Shown here in pieces: positions 6,868 to 16,253 of a stretch of DNA of 64,000 bases (position 1 is its first letter; every line of letters begins with the position of its first letter). This DNA is from Fibrobacter sp. Lineage in GTDB: Bacteria; Fibrobacterota; Fibrobacteria; Fibrobacterales; Fibrobacteraceae. The position numbers and the translations under genes are program-made. The notes under the pieces are model-generated. The model was not told the origin of the DNA and searched no databases. It worked only from the letters and a program-made list of their open reading frames with translations. The stretch is taken from contig JAKSIB010000004.1 of the NCBI GenBank assembly GCA_024399065.1, positions 62,001-126,000 of the forward strand, in the 5' to 3' direction.

Positions 6868-8937
6868 ATGGCTAGAAGGGTTGTCAAAGGTTTTCTGGTG
6901 CTGTTGGTGGTGGTTTTGGGCATCGCAGCATTCTATGGGGCGCATATTTATCACGCCGTATCGCTAGATAAACATGAAATTGGCGATGGTTATTTTGACC
7001 ACGAAGCAAAATTCGCGTTGGATGAGTTCGAGCGCTCTTTGAATAAGCATGTAGGGCTTTCTTGTGGCCCTAAGCCAGCCACCCTTGATGTGAATCTGAG
7101 TCAACCCTATTTGGATACGAATTCCTCGGTGCATGTGCTAAGAGGCTACGACCAAGACCACACATTTGAAGAACGTTACGAAAAATATCCGGTTTTCTCT
7201 GGTAACTGGGGCCAGGGAATAGAGGACGCTTCCTATCGTAAAGAAAACGGAGTCTGGTTTAATGACTTAAAAACAGTCTACTTTGATCACGGGGACTCAA
7301 CCATTGCTTTGGAGCTGGATGAATCCTTTGAAAATAAATCCCGCATTTACAGGGGGACTCGTAAGAACGGCTATATAACGGAGTGCGTTGATTGTACCTT
7401 GAAGAATGGTGCTTGCGGCGATACAATCGGCTTTCACCATGAAGACATTGATTCCATTTCGGGAAAGATAAAGAAAAGCTATTCGAAGTCTCTTGAATAT
7501 TATACCGGATGCGAACGGATCTTAAAGGACATGCTTTTTAAAGATGCTAGTTTCTCTTATGATGAGTATGACTATGACGGCTTGGGCCGCCTCGTAGAAT
7601 TAAGACGAAATAACAAGATATTCCGTTTTGCCCACAACACAAAAGATACCACAAATTTGGATGTGGTAATTTATGGAAGTACTGGCGTAAAATTAGGCTT
7701 TTATAAACGTAGCCGTAATAAGAACAAGGAAGTGGTTCGTTACGGTACGAGGCGCTTTGAAATTGAAGAAATCAAGTATTTCAAAGATGGAAAACTAGCC
7801 AAAAGAGAAAAAGAAGAAAATGAATTTTATGACCACTATTCTTATACAATGGGAAAGTATGATGGCCAAGGTAATGTGGTAAGGGATTCTTCTTTTGAAG
7901 AAGAAACCTTGTTGCCGGGATTCCGTGATGGGTCTGGATCAAACGTTACGATTTCGTCGTACCAAAATGGAAAAATCAAGTCTCGAGAATCCCTTGGTTA
8001 TGACAATAATCGATTGTTGCCCTTTGTTCTATTTCCTTTGAAAAACGATAAAAATCCTTTTGTCAGCGAAAGTTACGAGTATGTGTATGATTCCCAGGGA
8101 CGAGAGGTTTCCGAGGTTCATCATAGGTATGGTCAGTCTTATGCATCACAAAAAATATTCAGCTATGATCTTGCGGGAAAACTTCCTTCTGTAGATTATA
8201 CCACATGCTGGGTGTCGGCTGGTGAACTTGAAAGTTTGGAGTGGAAGGAAGTTTCTGATTTACGTTCTGAATCTGCCGATGGAAAATACCGCAAGGAATT
8301 AGAATGTTCTGTTGTTGAAGATGTCTTGACTTGTGAAAAGGTGGTGTACAAGAAATTCTCTTTTGACTATTTGGATTCTGATGCTGAAGTCACCTGGGAT
8401 AAGTGCATTGATAAAGATTCTATAAACGATACTTTGCTTTCCGTTACCTTGTCGAAGGATAGCTTGGTTTATTTGAATGAATCTATGTTGGAATCAAATA
8501 TCAATTTGAAGTCCATTCTCTGCGAAGGATGCAAGATTCGTGAAGTTCAAGATTCAATAAGAGATGAAAAAGGAAAGTTGGTTCCGATTGAACACGTCCA
8601 TGATTCTTTCCGCTGCAAGATTGGTAAGGAACTATATGAGTTCTCTAATTGGATTTCTGGAGCAAGACCTTTGTCTAACGTAGCAGTTTCCTTCGGAGAT
8701 ACAACAGGTGTTCCCGATTGCCTGGTAGGATTTAAACCCACCAATGGAATCGCTCTTGGCATGACAATGAAGGAAGTGGATTCCTTGGGACTTGCATTCA
8801 AGAAAGGCAAAAAAGAATGGGAGTATTCTACTGAATACCCCCTGGATGATCAGTTTACTGACTCTAGAATGATTTTGTTGAACTTCCGTAAAGGCAAAGT
8901 CAATAAATTCATTTTTTCTAGAACCATTATGAATTAA
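6868..8937 (+). CDS. Membrane-anchored exported protein of unknown function
   Basis: About 689 residues. The N-terminus MARRVVKGFLVLLVVVLGI is a signal anchor with positive charges before a hydrophobic stretch. The rest is rich in Tyr, Asp, Glu and Lys, and contains repeated short beta units such as DGLGRLVELRRNNKIF, DGKLAKREKEENEFYD and DSQGREVSEVHHRYGQ. These resemble RHS/YD-type or MORN_2-like strands without the strict YD consensus. Scattered Cys pairs (CVDCTLKNGAC, CEGCKI) suggest disulfides outside the cytoplasm. The C-terminal 60 residues (GFKPTNGIALGMTMKEVDSLG) may form a small separate domain. I recognise no family. I start at M6 of the longest frame because of the TATAAT box. It ends convergently, overlapping the 8934 gene by 3 bases. 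Confidence 0.6.
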   Translation: MARRVVKGFLVLLVVVLGIAAFYGAHIYHAVSLDKHEIGDGYFDHEAKFALDEFERSLNKHVGLSCGPKPATLDVNLSQPYLDTNSSVHVLRGYDQDHTFEERYEKYPVFSGNWGQGIEDASYRKENGVWFNDLKTVYFDHGDSTIALELDESFENKSRIYRGTRKNGYITECVDCTLKNGACGDTIGFHHEDIDSISGKIKKSYSKSLEYYTGCERILKDMLFKDASFSYDEYDYDGLGRLVELRRNNKIFRFAHNTKDTTNLDVVIYGSTGVKLGFYKRSRNKNKEVVRYGTRRFEIEEIKYFKDGKLAKREKEENEFYDHYSYTMGKYDGQGNVVRDSSFEEETLLPGFRDGSGSNVTISSYQNGKIKSRESLGYDNNRLLPFVLFPLKNDKNPFVSESYEYVYDSQGREVSEVHHRYGQSYASQKIFSYDLAGKLPSVDYTTCWVSAGELESLEWKEVSDLRSESADGKYRKELECSVVEDVLTCEKVVYKKFSFDYLDSDAEVTWDKCIDKDSINDTLLSVTLSKDSLVYLNESMLESNINLKSILCEGCKIREVQDSIRDEKGKLVPIEHVHDSFRCKIGKELYEFSNWISGARPLSNVAVSFGDTTGVPDCLVGFKPTNGIALGMTMKEVDSLGLAFKKGKKEWEYSTEYPLDDQFTDSRMILLNFRKGKVNKFIFSRTIMN

Positions 8938-11714
8938 TTTTCCGGAAACTTATCCTTGTTGGCCACCAGCAGGGAATCGATATGCTTGGCCACCTTGACT
9001 GCTCCCTTCAAGCCTAAATGGTCATCGTTGGAAAAGTCTTCTTCCTGGAAATCATTTTCGCCGTTCTTGTATTCATCAAAAATGATGAAGTTGTCATATT
9101 CCTTAGTCAACTCGTTGACAGCGCTTTCAATTTTTGCGGCGTCCTTAAGAGTGAGCCCGTAGCGGCCCCAGGCTGAATGCGTCTTAACGTAATAGGGGGA
9201 CTGGGGGAATATGGCTCCGATGACAAGGATACCTGCGGCCTTGGCGGAATCCAGAATGTTTTTCACCTTGCTTAAATTGTACTTGTAGGCACTTTGCTTA
9301 GAGTCAAACCAATGTAGATCATTGTCTATACTGGGGCTTTCTCCTGAGATGCCTTCTGTTGTGGAATGGTACAATCCGTTATGGTAAGCATATACGCTGT
9401 ATTCTTCCTCGTTGGGGTTCAAAGCGTTTTGTGTCAGCTCGTACATTCTCTTGGGAACACCGTCTTTCCAGAAGGAATGATGTTCATCGTACTTGTAACC
9501 GGGGATATTTCCGAACCAGTCCTTCCAGTTTTTATCGGTGACATACCATCGGTCGTAATCAAGCGTGATAATGATTGCCTTAAGCTTTGGCATCAACTTC
9601 AGGAAGTAATTCTGGACAAAATAGTCGGTGGATGCCATGTCCTGTGCGGCGTAGGCTAAATTGACGGTGAAATAGGATTCAATTTCAGTGGGGTCAACAC
9701 CACTAAATGAACGGGAGGAACCAATGATGGCGACTTCGGCAGATTCCCTGTATTTCCAGAAGTAATCCATCTTGACTTTCATGATTCGTGTGGTAATGTC
9801 GGAGGACGTTGTCATGTAGGCGCCCAAACTGTCCAGGTCCAGAGAGGATTCTTCTTTAGTAAGGTCAATGCTTTGTACCCATAGGGCAGGATACATCAAG
9901 TCATCTCCTTCGACCAATTCTGTGACACTGCTATCCTTGACGTTGACTGCGACAATTAACGGATGGGTTGCGTTGATGCCGTCTGTTAATGCTGCAACGA
10001 TAAGATTCTTATTGCCGGCCCATTCTGTATAGTCGAAAGTATATCCTTCGGGAGCGCCGATACTTTGGATAAGTTCTCCGGTGCTATCGGCAATCAGGAT
10101 TCTTTCGTGGATTTGGTAATTGGACCCCACGAATTTGGTTCCTGTTTTACCCTTGAAATCCAGGAACAATGTTCGGTTTGTTCCGTCTTGTGATAGGGAT
10201 GCGTTACATGCTTGTTCTCCGTTATACCAAACGGAGTCTATTGCAGCGTCGTCAAAAACCGTTTCTGCAGAATCGCTGGCGTAGCGGACCTTTAATCTGG
10301 ATGCTCCGGAAACGGCTAAACGCTGATCCGGGCTGATTCCTCCGTGGTATGCACCATCGAAAAGCTTAACCGGGGTACCAAAGGCTCCGTTAGAGAAGGG
10401 TACCTGCCAGGTGCTTGTATTGGTCAAGAAAGAACTGCTGTTGTTGTCTTTTGCTGTGGAAACATAGACGATGACGGTGTCGCCTTCGGGGGTGACTCTA
10501 AATCTGGGGATTGCCGCTGCTTCCGCGTCCAACTTGACAAGGTCAGTTCCCAGACGATTCAACCTACGAACATAAAGGCTTGAATTTGAAGGAATGCCTT
10601 CGCGGACGGTGCAGAAAGCAACCCATTCGCCGTCGGGGGAAATGTCGGGGTGGAATGCAGGCATTTCGTCCTGGATTTCATGGAAAGAGAAAAGCCCGTC
10701 GTTGTAGTTCATGTAGACGAGATTGTCGGTCATCCCGTTAGTGAACGCAATTTTTGCCCTGGTTGTTCCAAGCAATTTCTTTACTGTAGAAAGAGATGTC
10801 TTGGCTTTTATGGTGGAAGATGATGCTAGTCCGTTTCCGTCCATCCATGTGGGTTCTTTTATTGCGCCGATCACCAATCTTGCGCCGATATAGTCTTTTC
10901 TTGAATTGGAAATAATGGTGTAGACGTCGCCTCTTGTATATAGATGCATGCTGGCAGGAATATTTTGGAAACTGCCGCCCTTGATGACTCGCTCTGCTTG
11001 GGAGCCGCCATCGGGAGCACCTACAAAGTTGGTAATGGTGGTGTCCTGGAATTTTCCTGCCCAGTCGTTAACCCATTCGGCAACGTTGCCTGCAAGGTCG
11101 CAGAACAATTCGTCGTCTTTCTCGGCGGTGCAGACATCGTGGGCTTCGTAATCAGAATTTTGGTTGTTCCAGGAGTTTTCCGGCTTCCAGTTTCGTGCGG
11201 CTACGAAAATCCATTCCGCTTCGGTGGGCAATCTATAGCCTAGACGCTGGGGATGAAAACTGAAATTCTCCAAGGAGGAAACGTGGTTGTTCTCGTCGTA
11301 GATGACGTCCGAATATTCATAAACGGTGTCCAGGTCATCTTTTTTCGATTTTGCATTTGCGTAGAGAACGATGTCGCCAAAAGTAATGTCTGCGATGGGC
11401 TTTTTCTTGCAGCCATCGCAAGGCTTTCCGTCCATAAGGCTGTAATATTCTTCCTGAGTGATTTCATGGGAGGCCATGCTGAAATCGTACTCAAATTCAA
11501 CGCGCATGGCGGGGCCTTCCTTGGGGCCGACCTTGCCATTATTCGTTCCTACAGTGGTGTAATGTCCGGAGGATTTTACACGGATAAAATCCTTGTACTT
11601 TGAATCTTTCTCGACAACGATTTTAGATGAGTCGTAGTCGGAGCTTGACTGGGTTGGAGAATCAGTGCAAGCGATGAAAAATGCAGATAGAATAGCAGGA
11701 AGAATATAACGCAT
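8934..11714 (-). CDS. Fibrobacter paralogous lipoprotein (TIGR02171-like): FGE-type, beta-propeller and SGNH-type domains
   Basis: About 926 residues. MRYILPAILSAFFIACTD is a lipoprotein signal with lipobox FIAC. Residues about 45-285 resemble the formylglycine-generating-enzyme/sulfatase-modifying fold (GYRLPTEAEWIFVAARNW, CDLAGNVAEWVNDW, VIKGGSFQN). About 300-600 contains TolB-like beta-propeller motifs (FHPDISPDGEWVAFCT, GGISPDQRLAVSG). About 645-925 looks like an SGNH hydrolase: a block I serine in AIIGSSRSFSGVDP and a terminal NDDHLGLKGA. This matches the Fibrobacter family TIGR02171, function unknown. A paralog lies at 51717-54536. I reject the upstream TTG start because TATATT sits exactly 6 nt before the ATG at 11714. 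Confidence 0.8.
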   Translation of the reverse strand: MRYILPAILSAFFIACTDSPTQSSSDYDSSKIVVEKDSKYKDFIRVKSSGHYTTVGTNNGKVGPKEGPAMRVEFEYDFSMASHEITQEEYYSLMDGKPCDGCKKKPIADITFGDIVLYANAKSKKDDLDTVYEYSDVIYDENNHVSSLENFSFHPQRLGYRLPTEAEWIFVAARNWKPENSWNNQNSDYEAHDVCTAEKDDELFCDLAGNVAEWVNDWAGKFQDTTITNFVGAPDGGSQAERVIKGGSFQNIPASMHLYTRGDVYTIISNSRKDYIGARLVIGAIKEPTWMDGNGLASSSTIKAKTSLSTVKKLLGTTRAKIAFTNGMTDNLVYMNYNDGLFSFHEIQDEMPAFHPDISPDGEWVAFCTVREGIPSNSSLYVRRLNRLGTDLVKLDAEAAAIPRFRVTPEGDTVIVYVSTAKDNNSSSFLTNTSTWQVPFSNGAFGTPVKLFDGAYHGGISPDQRLAVSGASRLKVRYASDSAETVFDDAAIDSVWYNGEQACNASLSQDGTNRTLFLDFKGKTGTKFVGSNYQIHERILIADSTGELIQSIGAPEGYTFDYTEWAGNKNLIVAALTDGINATHPLIVAVNVKDSSVTELVEGDDLMYPALWVQSIDLTKEESSLDLDSLGAYMTTSSDITTRIMKVKMDYFWKYRESAEVAIIGSSRSFSGVDPTEIESYFTVNLAYAAQDMASTDYFVQNYFLKLMPKLKAIIITLDYDRWYVTDKNWKDWFGNIPGYKYDEHHSFWKDGVPKRMYELTQNALNPNEEEYSVYAYHNGLYHSTTEGISGESPSIDNDLHWFDSKQSAYKYNLSKVKNILDSAKAAGILVIGAIFPQSPYYVKTHSAWGRYGLTLKDAAKIESAVNELTKEYDNFIIFDEYKNGENDFQEEDFSNDDHLGLKGAVKVAKHIDSLLVANKDKFPEN

Positions 11715-11727
11715 GGACGGAATATAC

Positions 11728-11761
11728 AAAAAAACGGCATTTCAAAAAAAATGAAATGCCG
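11728..11761 (-). terminator. Terminator of the nitroreductase gene
   Basis: Arms CGGCATTTCA and TGAAATGCCG pair on the minus strand, followed by a T run at 11734-11728. The T run directly precedes the TATATT box of the next gene, so termination and initiation are only about 10 bases apart. Confidence 0.8.
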
Positions 11762-11769
11762 GAAAATTT

Positions 11770-12318
11770 TTAGCGGATGTAATACACGTAGTTTTCTTTG
11801 CGGGCAAGAGCCTTGGGGACTTCGGTTTGGCGGTAACCAAGAGCAACGTGACCAATGCCTTCGTAGTTGCCCTGGATGCCGAGACGTTCCAGAATCTTCT
11901 TGCCGAATTCGCTCTCGAATTCCTGGCGGGCGCGGTGGATCCAGACGCTGCCAATGCCCAGGCTTGCGGCGGCGTTCATCAGGTTGCCCATCACAAGGCT
12001 GCCGTCATTGATGTAGGTGCCGCTGGCATTGTTGGCGTCCTTGTCGGCGATGACAATCAGAATGACCGGGGCGCCGTAGAATGGGTCGAAACCTTCGGGC
12101 CAGCCACCGATCTTACGGTTTTCTTCTGCAATCTGGTCGCGGAGTTCCTTGTTGGTGACCGCGATGATGATGGAAGACTGCTGATTCTTTCCGGAGGGAG
12201 CGAAAGTTCCTGCGCGGATAATGGCTTCCAGTTCTTCGTCGCTAACCATGTCCGGCTTAAATTTGCGGCAGCTACGGCGGGTTTCCAAAGTCTTCAAAGT
12301 TTCATTCATGATGGTCAT
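11770..12318 (-). CDS. Nitroreductase family NAD(P)H-FMN oxidoreductase
   Basis: A 182-residue flavoenzyme of the nitroreductase fold, which uses FMN and NAD(P)H to reduce nitro compounds, quinones or other acceptors in the cytoplasm. The family signatures are the N-terminal TRRSCRKFK with following AGTFAPSGKNQQ (FMN phosphate and isoalloxazine contacts), the central GSLVMGNLMNAAASLGIGSVW, and the C-terminal GHVALGY. The start at MTIMNET is preceded by GAGGTAAAT; MNETL 9 bases later is an alternative. It stands alone, with a terminator after its stop and a repeat-filled gap upstream. The natural substrate cannot be deduced. Confidence 0.9.
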   Translation of the reverse strand: MTIMNETLKTLETRRSCRKFKPDMVSDEELEAIIRAGTFAPSGKNQQSSIIIAVTNKELRDQIAEENRKIGGWPEGFDPFYGAPVILIVIADKDANNASGTYINDGSLVMGNLMNAAASLGIGSVWIHRARQEFESEFGKKILERLGIQGNYEGIGHVALGYRQTEVPKALARKENYVYYIR

Positions 12319-12406
12319 ATTTACCTCTTTTGGGATGGAATATATGAAATGATTTACTTAAATGGGATCTCGCGGCGGTTTGTGTGCCGGATTTTGATCG
12401 AAATTA

Positions 12407-12613
12407 GGGTACTAAATTGCCTTCTTGGGGTTGTTTAGTATCCCGTTTGTTACTTTGTTTGTGGCGAGATGACCGGAAAATGAGAAAAAATATCTTTTTA
12501 TCGGGTACTAAATGTCCTGTTTTATTGAATTGGTTCCCCTTTTTCTCAATAAAAAGGATACTTTGTTCTAAATATGGGGTACTAAACATTGTACTTTCTT
12601 CTGTTTAGTACCC
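12407..12613. repeat. Five copies of a 10-bp box GGGTACTAAA, two as paired stem-loops
   Basis: The 340-base gap between the nitroreductase and the GH16 gene holds no gene. It contains GGGTACTAAA at 12407, 12503 and 12578 and its inverse TTTAGTA(T)CCC at 12434 and 12604. The pairs 12407/12434 and 12578/12604 each form a stem of about 10 bp with a loop of 16-17 bases. Confidence 0.75.
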
Positions 12614-12659
12614 TGTTTTGCTAAAAAGGCTCTTGTTTGCGCCCACCCACCGATTAAAT

Positions 12660-13691
12660 CTATTTATAAACTCGAATGTAGTCCACCAGCATCTCGTTGG
12701 GGAACTGGGAATCGTCAATTTCAAAGCCGGGCCAGTTTCCACCTACGGCAACATTCAAAATGAAGAAGAAAGGCTTGTGGAATGTGCCCATGTCGCTGCT
12801 GGCATCAGTGATTGCAATTTCCTGGTACTTGAAATCGTCTACGTACATGGTAATGGCGTTTTTGTCCCAGGTCATTTTGTAGTCGTGGAATTTTGTGATG
12901 TCCAGGTCATAGGAGGTGCCGTAATAATCCTTGGTGCTGTTGCCGTATTGAGCATGCTGACCTTCGTGATCCCAGTGGTGTGTGCCGTACACGACGCTTT
13001 CGTTGTTGACGGCTTCGATGATGTCGATTTCTCCGCAGGCGGGCCAGCCCACGGTTTCGGAGTTGGCGCCTAGCATCCAGAAGGCGGGCCAGATTCCCTT
13101 GCCCACGGGAAGAGCGATTCGCGCCTTGATGGTTCCGTAGGCGAAGTCAAATTTCCCTCTGGTGATAATTCGCGCGGAGGTGTATTTCTTTCCGCCGAAA
13201 TTGTTTGCGATGGCGGCTGCGTCGGTTTCCAATGTAGCGCGGATGTGAAGGTAGCCGTCTTTCACGTAAGCGTTTTCGGTACGGTCGGTGTAGTATTGCC
13301 ATTCGCCATTGCCCCAGCCGTTTTCTCCTGTGCCGATTTCGTAGGTCCATTTCGTAATGTCTAGAGTGTCGCCCTGGAATTCGTCGGACCAGAAGGCGGT
13401 GGGATCCGCGGGAGTGTCGCTCGGGGTGTCGTCGGGGGCGGCAATAGAACTGCTGGAAGACTCTGCGACGGTTGCGCTACTTGTTGGTGTTGCGTCGGAA
13501 CTGCCGGGGATGACATTGGAAGAGGAACTTTCAAGATTCTCGGCAAATGAACTAGAACTGGATTCTTGCGGAACACCTACAGGCCCAGCGCTATTCGAGT
13601 CGGAGGAACAGGCTGACAAAATGGCTCCTGCAAATAAGGCGGAACATGCCGCTGCGACTGTAACAAATGGTATTCCGAATTTCTTGAACAT
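12660..13691 (-). CDS. GH16 beta-glucanase lipoprotein (laminarinase/lichenase type)
   Basis: A 343-residue secreted lipoprotein: signal peptide with lipobox LSAC (C28), a Ser-rich linker to about residue 98 (ESSSSSF, ESSSSSIA), then a single GH16 domain. The catalytic motif EIDIIE is at 221-226 (nucleophile E221, acid/base E226), in the short-loop form with the extra residue typical of beta-1,3-glucanases. Other supports are WSDEFQGDTLDITKW at the start and LNVAVGGNWPG near the end. It should cleave mixed-linkage or beta-1,3 glucan outside the cell; the exact specificity is an inference. TATATT lies 6 nt before its ATG and the gene is divergent from the MATE gene across 29 bases. Confidence 0.95.
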   Translation of the reverse strand: MFKKFGIPFVTVAAACSALFAGAILSACSSDSNSAGPVGVPQESSSSSFAENLESSSSNVIPGSSDATPTSSATVAESSSSSIAAPDDTPSDTPADPTAFWSDEFQGDTLDITKWTYEIGTGENGWGNGEWQYYTDRTENAYVKDGYLHIRATLETDAAAIANNFGGKKYTSARIITRGKFDFAYGTIKARIALPVGKGIWPAFWMLGANSETVGWPACGEIDIIEAVNNESVVYGTHHWDHEGQHAQYGNSTKDYYGTSYDLDITKFHDYKMTWDKNAITMYVDDFKYQEIAITDASSDMGTFHKPFFFILNVAVGGNWPGFEIDDSQFPNEMLVDYIRVYK

Positions 13692-13720
13692 GTCCTGAAT
13701 ATAAACTATATTTGGCCTCC
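13692..13720. promoter_or_regulatory. Divergent promoter with -10 boxes 6 and 8 nt from the start codons
   Basis: On the minus strand TATATT (13703-13698) lies 6 nt before the GH16 ATG. On the plus strand TATATT (13707-13712) lies 8 nt before the ATG at 13721. Neither gene has a clear ribosome binding site, so leaderless transcripts are likely. Confidence 0.55.
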
Positions 13721-15052
13721 ATGCAAATCCAGCTGTCAGATCACTTTGATTATTCTAGGCTTTTGCGCTTTACGCTGCCATCCATTGCCATGATGGTGTT
13801 TACTTCCATCTACAGCGTGGTGGATGGTTACTTTGTGTCAAATTACGCAGGCAAGCAGGCCTTGGCTGCCGTGAATATGGCTTGGCCCGTCGTTATGATG
13901 CTGGCTTCCTTGGGAATGATGTTTGGTACGGGAGGAAGCGCTCTCATTGCCGCCGCTCAAGGTCGTGGCCGCAAGCAACGTGCCAACGAGTACTTCTCCC
14001 TCATTGTCTATGTGGTTGTTGTCTTGGGCTTTGTTCTTGCCGGGGTAACCTGGTTCCTGATGGAGCCCATCATGAAGTTGCTTGGCGCCGAAGGCGGTCT
14101 TCTTGCGGATAGCGTTTTCTACGGGAAGATTTGCCTGGTAGGTCTCCCTGCCTTTATGATGCAAATGCTTTTTCAGTCCCTGTTCATTACCGCAGAAAAA
14201 CCGCAGTTGGGCTTTTACGTAACTGTGGGCGCTGGCGTTGCCAATATGGTTCTGGACTGGGTGCTCATTGGCCTGCTGGGAATGGGCTTGTTCGGTGCCG
14301 CCCTCGCTACGGATATCGGATTTCTTGTGGGTAGTGTTATTCCACTGTTCTATTTCGCCCGTAAAAATTCCAGCACCTTGCGCCTTGGAAGAGCTTGCTG
14401 GAAACCCCACGCCCTTTTGAAGGCGTCCTTCAACGGTTGTTCCGAAATGCTTTCGGGCATTGCCTCCTCTGTAGTGACCCTGCTGTACAATTACCAATTG
14501 CTGCGATTTGTTGGTGAAAACGGTGTGGCCGCCTTCAGCGTCATTATGTATGTGAACTTTATCTTCTTTGCGCTTTTGATTGGCTATTGCAACGGGGTGG
14601 CTCCCGTGATTTCTTACCACTTTGGCGCCCGTAACCAAGGCGAATTGAAGAACCTTTTCAAACGTTGCATGGTCATTATGGGCGTGTCCGGTGTTGGCTT
14701 GCTTATGCTTGCCCAACTCTTGGCGGTTCCCCTTTCTAAAATTTTCGTGGGCTACGACGAGGCGCTTTGCGATATGACAGTGAAGGCTTTCCGCATTGTT
14801 TGCTTCTGCTTTGTACTTTCGGGAATCAACATTTTTGCGTCGTCTCTATTTACTGCGTTGAACAACGGTTTAGTGTCTGCAGTAATTTCCACTTGTCGCT
14901 CCATTGTTTTCGAGGCGGCTTGCGTACTTCTGCTTCCCCTGCTGTTCGGCATTAACGGCATCTGGTTTGCCATTTGGGGTACAGAAATGGCGACCATCGT
15001 CATGGCTGTGATTTTTATCGCACACAAACGCAAATTTTACGGCTATTTATAA
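13721..15052 (+). CDS. MATE family efflux transporter
   Basis: A 443-residue inner-membrane protein with about 12 hydrophobic segments in two homologous halves. MATE proteins export drugs or metabolites in exchange for Na+ or H+. Typical features are the N-terminal helix LPSIAMMVFTSIYSVVDGYFV, GTGGSALIAAAQGRG in the first half, and GVAPVISYHFGARNQGELK in the second. I start at ATG 13721, since the longer frame begins with TTG and lies inside the -10 region. Substrate unknown. It is divergent from the GH16 gene and probably monocistronic. Confidence 0.93.
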   Translation: MQIQLSDHFDYSRLLRFTLPSIAMMVFTSIYSVVDGYFVSNYAGKQALAAVNMAWPVVMMLASLGMMFGTGGSALIAAAQGRGRKQRANEYFSLIVYVVVVLGFVLAGVTWFLMEPIMKLLGAEGGLLADSVFYGKICLVGLPAFMMQMLFQSLFITAEKPQLGFYVTVGAGVANMVLDWVLIGLLGMGLFGAALATDIGFLVGSVIPLFYFARKNSSTLRLGRACWKPHALLKASFNGCSEMLSGIASSVVTLLYNYQLLRFVGENGVAAFSVIMYVNFIFFALLIGYCNGVAPVISYHFGARNQGELKNLFKRCMVIMGVSGVGLLMLAQLLAVPLSKIFVGYDEALCDMTVKAFRIVCFCFVLSGINIFASSLFTALNNGLVSAVISTCRSIVFEAACVLLLPLLFGINGIWFAIWGTEMATIVMAVIFIAHKRKFYGYL

Positions 15053-15162
15053 AAAAGGGGCTTTAAGCGTCCGTCTTGTTCCAAGTTGGAGTAATTGAAA
15101 CAAAAGTGTTTCCTCCTAAGTTTTTCAATTGTTTTTAACTTGTATAAAAAAAGGATGTGTAT

Positions 15163-16194
15163 ATGAAGACAATTTTCAAATTCGGTATGGCTGCAGTGTG
15201 CGCGCTGGCCACAAGTTCCCTCGCCCAGGATTTCTGCAGCACTGCTGCCCATAGCGGTAAATCCATAGAAATTTCCTCAAATACGGTAGGCTCCTTCGAT
15301 AACGGTATCGGTTACGAACTCTGGAATGAAGGTGGTAACGGTGGCTCCGTTATCTTCTACGATGATGGCTCCTTCAAATGCACCATGACCGGTGCTAAGG
15401 ACTATTTGTGCCGTTCTGGCCTTTCCTTTAATAGCGACAAGACCCACGAAGAATTGGGACATATGCTGGCCGACTTTAAACTGGTGAAGACGGGTCTTAC
15501 TGGTATTGACTATTCCTACATCGGCATTTACGGTTGGACCCGCGAACCTCTGGTAGAATGGTATATCGTTGACAATACCGGTAGCCAGTGGATGCCGGGT
15601 GATTGGGTTGCCCAGGGCGCTTCTGCAAAGAACCATGGCAAGTTCACCATTGATGGAGCCGAGTACACCGTCTATGAAGGTGACCGAACCTCTTATTCTA
15701 TCGATGGCGACAACACGTATTTCAAACAATATTTCAGTGTCCGTACCAAGGCCCGTGACTGCGGTACCATCGACATTACTGCTCACTTCAAGAAGTGGGA
15801 AGAACTTGGCATGAAGATGGGTAAGATGCACGAAGCAAAGATCCTTGGCGAAGCCGGTAGCACTAGCGGCGCAAACGCCAAGGGCGAATACGACTTCCCC
15901 TATGCCAAGGTCTATATCGAAGGCGCTGCTGCATCCAGTAGTTCCGAAGCAGCATCCAGCAGCTCCGAAACTCTCGTCCCTGGTTCCAGTTCTTCGACCG
16001 ACGCAATTCACGGCGTTCGCCTGATGACTACCGGCAATCGTGCAATGTACGTGTTCGATGCCCAGGGCAAGTTCCTCAGTTCCTTTGAAACCGAGAACAT
16101 GGCTGCCTTGAACAATATTCTCAAGTCCAGATTCAATGCTGGCGTCTACCTGGTAAAGCAGGGCGGCACCATCAAGAGCGTTACTGTGAAGTAA
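15163..16194 (+). CDS. GH11 endo-1,4-beta-xylanase with C-terminal sorting-like domain
   Basis: A 343-residue secreted enzyme that should hydrolyse internal bonds of xylan. Signal peptide about 1-21 (cut after SLA). The GH11 jelly roll spans about 25-255, with nucleophile E132 in PLVEWYIVDN and probable acid/base E230 in ILGEAGSTSG; YGWTREP is a typical active-site strand. Next come Ser-rich linkers (255-282) and a roughly 60-residue C-terminal beta domain with MYVFDAQGKFLSSF and NAGVYLVKQGG, like type IX secretion sorting domains; similar C-terminal modules are common in Fibrobacter secreted enzymes. The start is ATG 15163 after AAGGATGTGT; a GTG 6 bases upstream is less likely. Confidence 0.93.
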   Translation: MKTIFKFGMAAVCALATSSLAQDFCSTAAHSGKSIEISSNTVGSFDNGIGYELWNEGGNGGSVIFYDDGSFKCTMTGAKDYLCRSGLSFNSDKTHEELGHMLADFKLVKTGLTGIDYSYIGIYGWTREPLVEWYIVDNTGSQWMPGDWVAQGASAKNHGKFTIDGAEYTVYEGDRTSYSIDGDNTYFKQYFSVRTKARDCGTIDITAHFKKWEELGMKMGKMHEAKILGEAGSTSGANAKGEYDFPYAKVYIEGAAASSSSEAASSSSETLVPGSSSSTDAIHGVRLMTTGNRAMYVFDAQGKFLSSFETENMAALNNILKSRFNAGVYLVKQGGTIKSVTVK

Positions 16195-16213
16195 TCTCTG
16201 AGATTTCGCAAAA

Positions 16214-16246
16214 ACAAAGCCTCTCCTTCGGGAGAGGCTTTTTTGT
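16214..16246. terminator. Bidirectional terminator between xylanase and ybaK
   Basis: AAAGCCTCTCC-TTCG-GGAGAGGCTTTTTT hairpin, located 20 bases after the xylanase stop and just before the convergent ybaK stop at 16254. Confidence 0.9.
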
Positions 16247-16253
16247 TTTGAAA

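Noticed and set aside
12407-12613. CRISPR array
   Set aside because: The 10-bp boxes occur in both orientations with uneven spacing and no spacers of constant length.
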